The notes: generated from the letters alone by a model not told the origin. DNA of 64,000 nucleotides from Streptomyces sp. NRRL F-5122 (GCF_001507435.1 NZ_LMWH01000194.1:1-64000); one strand, 5' to 3'. Counted from the stretch's first letter, positions 26,305 through 35,169 are shown. Numbers and translations: made by a program.

Positions 26305-26494
26305 CGCGTCCGGACCCGCTCGCGGCTCGGGCCGGGCCCACGGGGGCATGCCGGCGCCCGGCGCACCTCCTCGCACGGATCGCACGCCGGGGACCTCACT
26401 CCACCCGGCCGTCCGACAGGCCGGGTGCCGTACGACGTTCGGTGCACGGCGGGTCGGATCCACCGAAGCCGGCATACTCGCTATATTCGGACAT

Positions 26495-26689
26495 ATGGAC
26501 GAGGCGCCCAGACGCATCGACCCCACGACGGACCGGGTGTCCGCCGCGCTCGTGCTGGGCTGCTCCCCGGAACAGATCGGCCCGTGCACCCGCTGCCAGG
26601 GACTGACCTGCCGATACGGCCGCAACGCTCGACTCGTGTGCCCCCACTGCCGTGCCGTCGACGTGAGGACCGGGTCCGCGCCGGGGTGA
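26495..26689 (+). CDS. Small zinc-ribbon-like protein
   Basis: A 64-residue protein starting MDEAPRRIDPTTDRVSAALV with five cysteines in the pattern CTRCQGLTC ... VCPHC, plus one earlier cysteine. This would hold one zinc ion as a ribbon. The ATG at 26495 has no clear ribosome site, and a -10-like TATATT sits just 15 bases upstream, consistent with leaderless or near-leaderless translation. I do not recognise a named family, and it has no operon partner. The cysteine pattern and coding-type codon use favour a real gene. Confidence 0.55.
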   Translation: MDEAPRRIDPTTDRVSAALVLGCSPEQIGPCTRCQGLTCRYGRNARLVCPHCRAVDVRTGSAPG

Positions 26690-26760
26690 CGGCCCGCACG
26701 CACCGCCCCGGCATGAATCGGACGCCGTGCCGTCAGGCCCACGGCCACCCTGTCGGCCGG

Positions 26761-26838
26761 GCGGAGCCATAGTGCAGAGGTCGTCGCGCGCGGTATCCAA
26801 GATCGCGAGGACGCCGGTTCGAATCCGGCCGGTTCCGC
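26761..26838 (+). tRNA. Atypical tRNA-like gene, anticodon possibly CCA
   Basis: A perfect T-arm (GCCGG, loop TTCGAAT, CCGGC at 26813-26829) is flanked by an 8-bp acceptor stem (26761-26768 with 26831-26838, one G-T pair). A D-stem GTGC/GCGC (26772-26775, 26786-26789) and an anticodon stem near 26789-26807 are also present. With a 6-bp anticodon stem the 7-base loop is ATCCAAG, giving CCA (Trp). With a 5-bp stem the loop has 9 bases. CCA is not encoded at the 3' end. The unpaired A26769/C26830 and the odd anticodon arm are unusual; it could be a pseudo-tRNA. Confidence 0.5.
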
Positions 26839-27030
26839 TCTCCTGCCGCCGGCCCGGCAGGACGCCCCGCGTTGGGCCGCGCGGCGGGTGTCGACGTACC
26901 GCTCAGGGATGCCGCGTTCGCCACGCGCGGGCACCCGCGGGTACTGCCGGCCGCACTGCCTGCGAAGCTGTACAGCGTGTCGCGCATCCCGGAGCCAGAG
27001 CTGGAGGACCCGCCTGCGGTGCACGGTGGA

Positions 27031-27693
27031 ATGCCACCGCTCCCGGGGCGGCCTGCTCGCGTTCTGGGCCTGCTGGGACCCCTCTTCCTCCTGCTCTCCT
27101 GGCAGGTCGCCGTCCGCGGGCCGCTGGTGCGGGTGGACGAACGGCTGGGCAGGGCCCTGGTCCGTCCGAGCCGGATCTCGGAACTCCTCGCCGACCTGGG
27201 CAGTGCCACCATCGCCGTTCCGCTGCTGGTCATCGTGCTGACCTGGGTCGCCCAGCGGGGCCGGGACGCCGGTGCGCAGCGGTGGTGGCTGCCGCCCGCC
27301 GCCGCGGCCGGGCTGACGGCTGCCTATCCCGTGCTGATCCTCGCCTTGAAGACGCTGTTCGCCCGGCCGGGCCCACCGCTCATGGGCCCGGTCACGGGCT
27401 TCTACCCTTCGGGGCACACGGCCACCGCGATGATCGCCTACGGCGCGGCGGCCCTGGTCCTGTCGCCCTGGCTGCACACGCCCCAGGCCCGCCTCCAGCT
27501 CCTCGCCGTCTGGCTCACCCTGAACGCGGGCGTCGCCTTCGGGCTGGTCCGCAGCGGTTACCACTGGCCCCTGGACGTGCTGGGCAGTTGGTGCCTGTGC
27601 GCGATGCTGCTGTACTCGCTGTGGCTCTGCCTCAGCCGAAGTAGCCGTCGAACGTCCGCTGGAACTCCCAGCTCCCGAACCGGTCCCAGTTGA
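27031..27693 (+). CDS. PAP2-family membrane phosphatase
   Basis: A 220-residue integral membrane protein with the three phosphatidic-acid-phosphatase motifs in order: KTLFARPGPP, FYPSGHTATAMIAYG, and LVRSGYHWPLDVLGS. These build the vanadium-haloperoxidase-like active site that hydrolyses lipid phosphates or pyrophosphates such as undecaprenyl pyrophosphate on the outer membrane face. About five or six hydrophobic segments are seen. The start is uncertain: ATG 27031, GTG 27019 (GGAGG upstream) or GTG 26977 are all in frame. Its tail overlaps the end of the convergent chitinase gene by 62 bases. Confidence 0.85.
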   Translation: MPPLPGRPARVLGLLGPLFLLLSWQVAVRGPLVRVDERLGRALVRPSRISELLADLGSATIAVPLLVIVLTWVAQRGRDAGAQRWWLPPAAAAGLTAAYPVLILALKTLFARPGPPLMGPVTGFYPSGHTATAMIAYGAAALVLSPWLHTPQARLQLLAVWLTLNAGVAFGLVRSGYHWPLDVLGSWCLCAMLLYSLWLCLSRSSRRTSAGTPSSRTGPS

Positions 27694-29440
27694 TCGACCA
27701 CGTCATCAGGCCGCGCAGGCCGGGCCAGGTTCCGTGGGTGGTGTACGAACCGCAGTTCGCCTTTCTGGTCAGGCAGTCGAGGGTCTTCGTGACCTCCGAC
27801 GGGGCCACGTAGCCGTTGCCCGCGTTGGTCGACGCCGGCATGCCTATCGCCACCTGGTCGGGCCGCAGCGGCGGGAAGACGTTGTTCGCGTCACCCGCCA
27901 CCGGGAAGCCGGTGAGGAGCATGTCCGTCATCGCGATGTGGAAGTCCGCCCCGCCCATGGAGTGGTACTGGTTGTCGAGGCCCATGATCGGGCCGGAGTT
28001 GTAGTCCTGGACGTGGAGCAGCGTGAGATCGTCGCGCAGGGCGTGGATCACCGGGAGATACGCCCCGCACCGGGGATCCTGACCGCCCCACTTGCCCGTG
28101 CCGTAGTACTGGTAGCCCATCTGCACGAAGAACGTCTCCGGGGCCATCGTCAGCACGAACCCGGAGCCGTATCTGGCCTTCAGGGTCTTCAGGGCCGAGA
28201 TCAGGTTGACGATCACCGGGGTCGTCGGGTTCCTGAAATCCGTGTCGTTCGCGTTCAGGGACAGCGAGTGGCCCTCGAAGTCGATGTCCAGGCCGTCGAG
28301 GCCGTAGGTGTCGATGATCTTCGAGACCGAGGAGACGAAGGCGTCCCGGGCCGCCGTGGTCGTCAGCTGCACCTGGCCGTTCTGGCCGCCGATCGATATC
28401 AGCACCTTCTTGCCGGCCGCCTGCTTGGCCTTGACGGCCGCCTTGAACTCGGCGTCGCTCTCCACGCCGGCGCACTCGGTGACCGGGCACCGGGTGAACC
28501 GGATGTCGCCCGAGGTGACGGAGGTGGGTTCACCGAAGGCGAGGTCGATGACGTCCCAGCTGTCGGGGACGTCCGCAAGACGCGTGTACCCGGAGCCGTT
28601 GGCGAAGCTCGCGTGGAGGTAGCCGACCAGGGCGTGTGCCGGGAGGCCGACGGAGCCCCCCGATCCCGCGGCGGTCGTCGCGGTCACCGTCGCCGATTTC
28701 GCGGACTCCCCCGCGTCGTTGACGGCCGCCACCTGGAAGCCGTACGCCGTGGCGGACGCCAGGCCGGTCACGGTGGCCGATGTGCCGGCGACCGTCTGGA
28801 CCCTCGCGCCGTCCCGGTAGACGGCATAGCTCGTGGCGCCCGTGACCGCCGACCAGGACAGGGCGACGCTGGAGGAGGTGACGGCGCCGGTCCTCAGTCC
28901 GGACGGCGCGGCGGGCGGCTGGCCGGCGACCGCGCCCGGTCCGACCAGCGAGATGTCGTCGGCGTAGTAGGCGCCCGTGCCGTACCAGCCGTGCGTGTAG
29001 ATCGTGACCTTGGTGGTCGAGGGGCCGGTGCGGAAGGTCGTCGTGAGCTGCTGCCAGTCGGTCGCCGACTGGGTCCAAGTGGACACGTCGGTGGTGCCGG
29101 TGCCGCTCGCGCCCAGGTACACGTAGCTGCCGCGGACCTGACCGCCGAGTGTGTACTGCGCGTTCGGCTGTACCGTCACCGTCTGGCTGCACTGGGCGTT
29201 GTCGCTGCCGGCCGGGGTCGCCTGCAGTGCCGAGGTTCCGCTGTGCACCGGGGAACCGACGATGGCGCCGGCGGTGCAGCTCCAGCCGTCGAGGCCGGAC
29301 TCGAAACCGCCGTTGCGCGCGAGGTCCACGTCGGCCGCGCGGGCGGCCGGAGCGAGCGCGGCCAGGCCGGGCAGGGCCAGGGCCGTTGCCGTGCACACGG
29401 CCAGCAGCCGTCGCCGGACGAAGGGTCTGGTGCGATCCAC
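27632..29440 (-). CDS. Secreted family 18 chitinase with CBM and FnIII domains
   Basis: A 602-residue exported chitinase. A signal peptide with an arginine-rich n-region ends near LAPAARA (residue 35 or so). A carbohydrate-binding module runs from about 37 to 165 (VDLARNGGFESGLDGWSC opens it). A fibronectin III domain (about 172-255) and the GH18 catalytic domain with the DGLDIDFEG motif carrying the catalytic glutamate follow. It degrades chitin outside the cell. The start is a GTG at 29440 with GGAGG five bases before it. A DasR-type site lies 47 bases upstream, so induction by chitin-derived N-acetylglucosamine is expected. Confidence 0.94.
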   Translation of the reverse strand: MDRTRPFVRRRLLAVCTATALALPGLAALAPAARAADVDLARNGGFESGLDGWSCTAGAIVGSPVHSGTSALQATPAGSDNAQCSQTVTVQPNAQYTLGGQVRGSYVYLGASGTGTTDVSTWTQSATDWQQLTTTFRTGPSTTKVTIYTHGWYGTGAYYADDISLVGPGAVAGQPPAAPSGLRTGAVTSSSVALSWSAVTGATSYAVYRDGARVQTVAGTSATVTGLASATAYGFQVAAVNDAGESAKSATVTATTAAGSGGSVGLPAHALVGYLHASFANGSGYTRLADVPDSWDVIDLAFGEPTSVTSGDIRFTRCPVTECAGVESDAEFKAAVKAKQAAGKKVLISIGGQNGQVQLTTTAARDAFVSSVSKIIDTYGLDGLDIDFEGHSLSLNANDTDFRNPTTPVIVNLISALKTLKARYGSGFVLTMAPETFFVQMGYQYYGTGKWGGQDPRCGAYLPVIHALRDDLTLLHVQDYNSGPIMGLDNQYHSMGGADFHIAMTDMLLTGFPVAGDANNVFPPLRPDQVAIGMPASTNAGNGYVAPSEVTKTLDCLTRKANCGSYTTHGTWPGLRGLMTWSINWDRFGSWEFQRTFDGYFG

Positions 29441-29485
29441 AAGTGCCTCCGGGCATGGGGGAATTGGAGGGTGGAGCGCGCCCAA

Positions 29486-29501
29486 CTTGGTCCAGACCAA
29501 T
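29486..29501. promoter_or_regulatory. DasR-responsive element (dre) of the chitinase
   Basis: TTGGTCCAGACCAA (29487-29500) is a palindrome apart from its centre. It matches the DasR consensus ACTGGTCTAGACCACT and the classical 12-bp chitinase direct repeats TGGTC(C/T)AGACC(A/T). It is placed about 47 bases before the chitinase GTG. Confidence 0.8.
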
Positions 29502-29531
29502 CCGGTTGTCAAGACCTCCGCCGGTGGCGGA

Positions 29532-29576
29532 CGCGGCCGGGGACCCGCCGTGAGCTCCGGCGGGTCCCCGGCCGCG
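29532..29576. terminator. 19-bp perfect stem terminator
   Basis: The arms at 29532-29550 and 29558-29576 are perfectly complementary (beginning CGCGGCCGGGGAC) around a 7-base loop. It lies eight bases beyond the end of the six-gene polyamine operon and before the chitinase control region. Confidence 0.85.
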
Positions 29577-29583
29577 GTCCTGG

Positions 29584-31002
29584 TCAGCTGTCGAAGCCCA
29601 GACCCAGCCGGTCCATCGTCTTCAGCCAGAGGTTGCGCCGGCCGCCGTGCGCGTCGGCACGGGCCAGGGACCACTTGGTCAGTGCGATGCCCGTCCAGGC
29701 GAAGGGCTCCGGCGGGAACGGCAGGGGCTTCTTGCGGACCATCTCCAGCTCGGTCCGCTCCGTGCGCTCCCCCGCCAGCAGATCGAGCATCACCTCGGCG
29801 CCGAAGCGGGTGGCCCCGACACCGAGGCCCGTGTAGCCGGCCGCGTACGCCACCCTCTCCCGGTACGCCGTCCCGAAGAACGCCGAGAAGCGCGAGCAGG
29901 TGTCGATCGCGCCGCCCCACGCGTGCGTGAAGCGGACTCTCTCCAACTGCGGGAAGCAGCCGAAGAAGTGCTCGGCGAGCTTCGCGTACGTCTCCGGGCG
30001 GTCGTCGTACTCCGCTCGCACCCGGCCGCCGTACGAGTAGATCGCGTCGTAGCCGCCCCACAGGATGCGGTTGTCGGCGGAGAGCCGGAAGTAGTGGAAC
30101 TGATTGGCCGAGTCCCCGAGGCCCTGGCGCCTGCTCCAGCCGATGGACGCCAACCGGTCGGGGCTCAGCGGCTCGGTCATCAGCGCGTAGTCGTAGACCG
30201 GCACCGTATAGGAGCGGACCCGCTTGACCAGGTTCGGGAAGATGTTGGTGCCGAGTGCGACGCGGCGGGCGCGCACCCGGCCGTAGGGGGTGCGCACGGC
30301 CATGCCGGCCCCGTACGGCTTCAGTGTGAGCGCGGGTGTGTGCTCGTAGATCCTGACGCCCAGCCGGAGGCAGGCTCGTTTGAGCCCCCAGGCCAGCTTG
30401 GCCGGGTGGACCAAGGCGACGCCCCGGCGGTCGTACAGACCGGCGACGAAGGTCGGCGAGTCGACCTGCTCCCGCACCGCCTCCGCGTCCAGGAACTCGG
30501 TGTCCTCGGCAAGCCCCCGGCGCACCGTCTCCTCGTACCAGTCACGGAGTTCGAAGGCCTGGTACGTCTCGGTCGCCACGTCGATCTCGCCGGTGCGCTC
30601 GAAGTCGCAGTCCAGCGAGTGGCGGGCGACCGCCTTCTCGATCTCGTCGAGATTGCGGGCGCCCAGCTCCTGCAACTTGTGGATCTCGTCCGGCCAGCGG
30701 GCGACCCCGTTGGCCAGGCCGTGTGTGAGGGAGGCGGCGCAGAACCCGCCGTTGCGGCCCGAGGCGGCCCAGCCCGCCTCGCGGCCCTCGAGCAGTACGA
30801 CGTCCCGCAGCGGATCGCGCTCCTTGGCGATGAGCGCGGTCCACAGTCCGCTGTAGCCGCCGCCGACGACCAGCAGATCGCAGGTCTCGGCGCCGGTGAG
30901 AGCGGGTTCGGGGTGGGGCCTGCCCGGGTCGTCCAGCCAGTACGGGACCGGCTGGGCTTCGGAAAGAGATGTGGTCCAACGGGTCATGGCGCTCGGGGCC
31001 AT
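29584..31002 (-). CDS. FAD-dependent amine oxidase (DadA/PuuB-like) of the polyamine operon
   Basis: A 472-residue flavoprotein of the DAO family. The dinucleotide fold DLLVVGGGYSGLWTALIAKE is at about residues 42-61, with a C-terminal FAD region AAGYTGLGVGATRFGAEVML. Relatives include gamma-glutamylputrescine oxidase and glycine oxidases. Being the last gene of an aldehyde dehydrogenase-potDABC operon, it likely oxidises putrescine, a gamma-glutamyl polyamine or another imported amine to the aldehyde. ATG 31002 is used; ATG 30987 (MTRWTTSLSEA) is an alternative. Confidence 0.87.
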   Translation of the reverse strand: MAPSAMTRWTTSLSEAQPVPYWLDDPGRPHPEPALTGAETCDLLVVGGGYSGLWTALIAKERDPLRDVVLLEGREAGWAASGRNGGFCAASLTHGLANGVARWPDEIHKLQELGARNLDEIEKAVARHSLDCDFERTGEIDVATETYQAFELRDWYEETVRRGLAEDTEFLDAEAVREQVDSPTFVAGLYDRRGVALVHPAKLAWGLKRACLRLGVRIYEHTPALTLKPYGAGMAVRTPYGRVRARRVALGTNIFPNLVKRVRSYTVPVYDYALMTEPLSPDRLASIGWSRRQGLGDSANQFHYFRLSADNRILWGGYDAIYSYGGRVRAEYDDRPETYAKLAEHFFGCFPQLERVRFTHAWGGAIDTCSRFSAFFGTAYRERVAYAAGYTGLGVGATRFGAEVMLDLLAGERTERTELEMVRKKPLPFPPEPFAWTGIALTKWSLARADAHGGRRNLWLKTMDRLGLGFDS

Positions 31003-31025
31003 GATGTCAACTCCCTACAGATGCA

Positions 31026-31826
31026 CTACGCCTTCCGGCGGTTCCGGCGGTTGCCCACGGCCATGGAGAGAAGGACGAACAGAACGGCGAGGACGAACAT
31101 GGTCGTGCCGATGACATTGATCTGGACGGGCGTACCGCGCTGCGCCGAGCCCCAGACGAACATGGGGAAGGTGACGGTCGAGCCCGCGTTGAAGTTCGTG
31201 ATGATGAAATCGTCGAAGGAGAGCGCGAAGGCGAGCAGCGCGCCCGCGGCGATTCCGGGTGCCGCGATCGGCAGGGTGACCCGAAGGAAGGTCTGCAGCG
31301 GGCCCGCGTACAGGTCCTGCGCGGCCTGTTCCAGCCTAGGGTCCATCGACATGACACGTGCCTTGACCGCGGTCACGACAAAGCTGAGGCAGAACATGAT
31401 GTGGGCGATGAGGATCGTCCAGAAACCCAGCTGGGCGCCCATGTTGAGGAACAGGGTCAGCAGCGAGGCGGCCATGACCACCTCGGGCATCGCCATCGGC
31501 AGGAAGATCAGCGAGTTCACCGCGCCGCGCGCCCGGAAGCGGTAGCGGACCAGCGCGAAGGCGATCATCGTGCCGAGGACCGTGGCCCCGATCGTGGCCC
31601 AGACGGCGATCTGAAGGCTGACCGACAGCGAGCCGCACATGTCGGCGACACCGCACGGGTCCTTCCACGCGTCCAGCGAGAACTGCTGCCATTCGTAATT
31701 GAAGCGCCCCTTCGGTTTGTTGAAGGAGAACACCGTCACGACGATGTTCGGCAGCAGAAGATATCCGAGGGTCACCAGTCCGGCGAGGACGACGAGATGG
31801 CGCTTGAACCAGTTGACGAATCCCAT
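31026..31826 (-). CDS. potC: Spermidine/putrescine ABC permease PotC
   Basis: A 266-residue inner-membrane permease with about six helices. The EAA-loop equivalent, EQAAQDLYAGPLQTFLRVTL, contacts the ATPase. Position after potB and the matching loop identify it as the second polyamine permease subunit. Its start abuts the end of potB (31827), so translation is probably coupled. The N-terminal LLPNIVVTVFSFNKPKGRFN is typical of PotC. Confidence 0.92.
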   Translation of the reverse strand: MGFVNWFKRHLVVLAGLVTLGYLLLPNIVVTVFSFNKPKGRFNYEWQQFSLDAWKDPCGVADMCGSLSVSLQIAVWATIGATVLGTMIAFALVRYRFRARGAVNSLIFLPMAMPEVVMAASLLTLFLNMGAQLGFWTILIAHIMFCLSFVVTAVKARVMSMDPRLEQAAQDLYAGPLQTFLRVTLPIAAPGIAAGALLAFALSFDDFIITNFNAGSTVTFPMFVWGSAQRGTPVQINVIGTTMFVLAVLFVLLSMAVGNRRNRRKA

Positions 31827-32756
31827 TTAGACCAGATCCTCCGTGCCGGACCTGCGGATGTAGAACGTGACCATGGCGAGGATCGCGGCCATGAGGATGA
31901 ACGAGAGAGCCGCCGCCGTCGGATAGTCGAGGATCCGCAGGAACTGTGTCTGTATGACGTTGCCGACCATCCGGGTGTCGGTGGAGCCCAGCAGGTCGGC
32001 GTTGACGTAGTCGCCCGCGGCCGGGATGAAGGTCAGCAGCGTACCGGAGACCACGCCCGGCATCGACAGCGGGAAGGTGACCTTCCGGAAGGTCGTGAAC
32101 GGGGTGGCGTACAGGTCCCCGGCCGCCTCGTGGAGGCGGCCGTCGATGCGCTCGAGCGAGGTGTACAGCGGCAGGATCATGAACGGCAGGAAGTTGTACG
32201 TCAGACCGCAGACCACCGCAAGCGGGGTGGCGAGCACCCGGTCCCCCGCGGTCCAGCCGAGCCAGTTGGTGACGTCCAGCACGTGCAGCGTGTTGAGGGC
32301 GCCGACGACCGGACCGTTGTCCGCGAGGATCGTCTTCCAGGCGAGCGTACGGATCAGGAAGCTCGTGAAGAACGGCGCGATGACCAGGATCATCACCAGG
32401 TTCCGCCAGCGGCCGGCACGGAACGCGATGAGGTACGCGAGCGGGTAGCCGAGGACCAGGCACAGCAGCGTCGCTGCGGCCGCGTACAGGACCGAGCGCA
32501 GGAACTGCGGCCAGTACGTCGACAGCGCGTCCCAGTAGGTCGCGAAGTGCCAGGTGACCTTGTAGCCCTGCTCCAGGGAACCGGTCTGCACGGACGTGGA
32601 GCCCTGATAGATCATCGGCAGCGCGAAGAAGACCAGCAGCCACAGGATGCCGGGCAGCAGCAGCCAGTACGGCGTGAAGCGGCCCCGCCTGCGCGGGGGC
32701 TTCGTCGCGGGCGTGGTGGGCGCCGGTGGCGCGGGCGCCTCGGTGACGGCGGCCAT
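31827..32756 (-). CDS. potB: Spermidine/putrescine ABC permease PotB
   Basis: A 309-residue membrane protein with a short proline-rich cytoplasmic start, about six helices and the EAA loop EAAGDLYATPFTTFRKVTFP. It pairs with PotC to form the channel for polyamines delivered by PotD. ATG 32756 shares one base with the stop of potA (TGATG), so the two are translationally coupled. The signature AGDYVNADLLGSTDTRMVGN is characteristic of PotB. Confidence 0.93.
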   Translation of the reverse strand: MAAVTEAPAPPAPTTPATKPPRRRGRFTPYWLLLPGILWLLVFFALPMIYQGSTSVQTGSLEQGYKVTWHFATYWDALSTYWPQFLRSVLYAAAATLLCLVLGYPLAYLIAFRAGRWRNLVMILVIAPFFTSFLIRTLAWKTILADNGPVVGALNTLHVLDVTNWLGWTAGDRVLATPLAVVCGLTYNFLPFMILPLYTSLERIDGRLHEAAGDLYATPFTTFRKVTFPLSMPGVVSGTLLTFIPAAGDYVNADLLGSTDTRMVGNVIQTQFLRILDYPTAAALSFILMAAILAMVTFYIRRSGTEDLV

Positions 32757-33925
32757 CAGGCGGCCACCCCTTCCTCGGGCTGTACCGTCTCCACACCCGC
32801 GTCGATGTCCTGGGCGGCGTCCAGTCCGAAGGTGTGCGCGGGATTCCAGTGCAGGACGACCTCGGCGCCGGGCACCAGCCGCGGGTCGCGGTCGATGTTC
32901 TGGGCGTAGACCTCGAACTCCGGGCAGACCGGGCTGTCGACGACGTACTGGGTGGACACCCCGATGAAGCTGGAGTCGGCGATGCGTCCCGAGATGCGGT
33001 TGCGGCCCTCGGGGATGTCGCCCGCGTCGTCGGCATGGGTGAGGGATATCTTCTCCGGCCGTACGCCGACCAGTATCTTTCCGCCCGCCGTCGCCGACGC
33101 GGAACATCGTGCCTCGGGCAGGGTGAGCTTGCCTCCGCCCGCCTTCAGGCTGATCCGGTCGCCGCTCCTGGAGTCCACCTCGGCCTCGATCAGGTTGGAG
33201 GTGCCGAGGAAGTTGGCGACGAAGGTGGTCTGCGGGTTCTCGTACAGATCGGTGGGCGAGCCGAGCTGTTCGACGCGGCCCGCGTTCATCACGGCGACGG
33301 TGTCGGCCATCGTCATGGCCTCCTCCTGGTCGTGCGTGACATGGATGAAGGTGATGCCCACCTCGGTCTGGATGCGCTTGAGCTCCAGCTGCATCTGGCG
33401 CCTCAGCTTGAGGTCGAGGGCACCGAGCGGCTCGTCGAGGAGCAGCACCTTCGGGTGGTTGATCAGTGCGCGGGCCACCGCGACGCGCTGCTGCTGGCCA
33501 CCGGAGAGCTGGTGCGGCTTCTTGCGCGCCTGCTCGCCCAGCTGCACCAGGTCCAGCATGTCCTCGACCTGCTTCTTCACCGACTTGATGCCGCGACGGC
33601 GCAGACCGAAGGCGACGTTCTCGAAGATGTCGAGGTGCGGGAAGAGGGCGTAGGACTGGAAGACGGTGTTCACCGGCCGCTTGTACGGGGGCAGACGGGT
33701 GACGTCCTGGTCGCCGAGGTGGACCGTCCCGGAGGAAGGCTCCTCCAGACCGGCGATCATGCGCAGGGTGGTGGTCTTGCCGCAGCCGGACGCGCCGAGC
33801 AGGGCGAAGAAGGAGCCCTGCGGCACGGTCAGGTCGAGCGGGTGCACGGCGGTGAAGGAGCCGTAGGTCTTGCCGATGCCGGAGAGGCGGACATCGCCGC
33901 TGTTGTCCGTCGTCATCTTCGTCAC
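32756..33925 (-). CDS. potA: Spermidine/putrescine ABC ATPase PotA
   Basis: A 389-residue importer ATPase. It has Walker A GASGCGKTT, signature LSGGQQQRVAVARAL, Walker B VLLLDEPLGALD, a switch histidine in HVTHDQEEAMTMAD and a C-terminal TOBE regulatory region after residue 250. It powers polyamine uptake by PotBCD. It overlaps potD by four bases (ATGA) upstream and potB downstream, showing tight operon organisation. Confidence 0.94.
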   Translation of the reverse strand: MTKMTTDNSGDVRLSGIGKTYGSFTAVHPLDLTVPQGSFFALLGASGCGKTTTLRMIAGLEEPSSGTVHLGDQDVTRLPPYKRPVNTVFQSYALFPHLDIFENVAFGLRRRGIKSVKKQVEDMLDLVQLGEQARKKPHQLSGGQQQRVAVARALINHPKVLLLDEPLGALDLKLRRQMQLELKRIQTEVGITFIHVTHDQEEAMTMADTVAVMNAGRVEQLGSPTDLYENPQTTFVANFLGTSNLIEAEVDSRSGDRISLKAGGGKLTLPEARCSASATAGGKILVGVRPEKISLTHADDAGDIPEGRNRISGRIADSSFIGVSTQYVVDSPVCPEFEVYAQNIDRDPRLVPGAEVVLHWNPAHTFGLDAAQDIDAGVETVQPEEGVAA

Positions 33926-35169
33926 GCCCCTGTCAGCTTCGCGAACTTCTCTTCGTAGGCCGTCTCTTCCTTCTGCGTCAGCGAGCGGAAGGCGTGGGAC
34001 TTCGCGGCCATGGCCTTGTCGGGAAGGATCAGCGGATTGTTCGCCGCGTCCTTGTCGATCTTCTCGAGGTAGGGCTTCACACCGTCGACGGGGCTGACGT
34101 AGTTGACGTAGCCGGCGAGCGCGGCGGCCTGGTCGGGCTCGTAGTAGAAGTCGATGAGCCGTTCCGCGTTCGCTTTGTGACGGGCCTTGTTCGGGACCAG
34201 CATGTTGTCCGTCGAGGTCATGTAGCCGCTGTCCGGGATGATGTAGGCGACGTCCGGGCTGTCCGCCTGGAGCTGGACGATGTCACCGCCCCAGGCCACA
34301 CAGGCGGCCAGGTCGCCCTTGGTGAGGTCGGACGTGTAGTCGTTGCCGGTGAAGCGGCGGATCTGCCCCTTGTCGACGGCCTTCTGCAGACGGGCGATCA
34401 CCGCGTCGAAGTCGTCGTCGGTGAACTTCGCCGGGTCCTTGCCCATGTCGAGCAGGGTCATGCCGATGCTGTCGCGCATCTCCGACAGAAAACCCACGCG
34501 GCCCTTGAGCTTGGGGTTGTCGAGAAGGTCGGAGACCGACTTCACCTCGACGCCGTCGAGCGCCTTCTTGTTGTATGCGATGACGGTCGATATGCCCTGC
34601 CAGGGGTAGGAGTAGGCGCGTCCGGGGTCCCAGTCGGGGCTGCGGAACTGGCCCGACAGGTTGGCGAAGGCGTGCGGGAGGTTCGCCGGGTCCAGCTTCT
34701 GCACCCAGCCCAGCCGGATCACCCGGGCGGCCAGCCAGTCGGTGAGGACGATCAGATCCCGGCCGGTGTCCTGGCCGGCGGCGAGCTGCGGCTTGATCTT
34801 GCCGAAGAACTCGTTGTTGTCGTTGATGTCCTCGGTGTACTTGACCGTGATGCCGGTCCTCCTGCCGAACGCCTCGAGCGTCGGGTGGTGCTTCCCGCTG
34901 TCGTCGACATCGATGTACTCGGGCCAGTTGGAGAAGTTGACCACCTTCTCCTTGGAGGAGTGGTCCTCGGCGGAGGTGCCGCCCTGTGTCTTGCCGGCCG
35001 CGGGAATCCCGCAGGCGCTCAGCGCCCCGAGGCCGCCCACCGCGAGCGCGCCGCCCGCGGAGGCGCGCAGCAGCGAACGACGGGTGAGGGAGGCCCTGCC
35101 GTTGCGGAAGCTGCGCCGCATGGCGGCCACTTGGGCCGGGGTCAGGCGGTCGGGCTCGTTCTGCTCCAT
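33922..35169 (-). CDS. potD: Polyamine-binding lipoprotein PotD, Tat-exported
   Basis: A 415-residue extracytoplasmic binding protein. The N-terminus has a twin-arginine signal (TRRSLLRASAGGALAVGG) followed by the lipobox LSAC, so it is a Tat-exported lipoprotein. The mature part begins with the PotD hallmark VVNFSNWPEYIDVDD and contains LIVLTDWLAARVIRLGWVQK. It captures putrescine or spermidine and hands it to PotBC. It follows the aldehyde dehydrogenase by 55 bases in the same operon. ATG 35169 is supported by the Tat signal position. Confidence 0.93.
   Translation of the reverse strand: MEQNEPDRLTPAQVAAMRRSFRNGRASLTRRSLLRASAGGALAVGGLGALSACGIPAAGKTQGGTSAEDHSSKEKVVNFSNWPEYIDVDDSGKHHPTLEAFGRRTGITVKYTEDINDNNEFFGKIKPQLAAGQDTGRDLIVLTDWLAARVIRLGWVQKLDPANLPHAFANLSGQFRSPDWDPGRAYSYPWQGISTVIAYNKKALDGVEVKSVSDLLDNPKLKGRVGFLSEMRDSIGMTLLDMGKDPAKFTDDDFDAVIARLQKAVDKGQIRRFTGNDYTSDLTKGDLAACVAWGGDIVQLQADSPDVAYIIPDSGYMTSTDNMLVPNKARHKANAERLIDFYYEPDQAAALAGYVNYVSPVDGVKPYLEKIDKDAANNPLILPDKAMAAKSHAFRSLTQKEETAYEEKFAKLTGA

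Larger units (their letters stand above)
25891..26494. other. Long gap after gabT with two hairpins
   Basis: About 600 bases without a gene I can defend. A GGAGG near 25920 precedes a 22-codon GTG-started frame (25935-26003), which may be a leader peptide or chance. A tight 9-bp stem with a 4-base loop lies at 26030-26051, and a very stable 16-bp stem at 26263-26304. A small RNA between them is possible. Promoter elements for the tiny zinc-ribbon gene at 26495 are at the right end (TATATTCGG). Confidence 0.5.
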
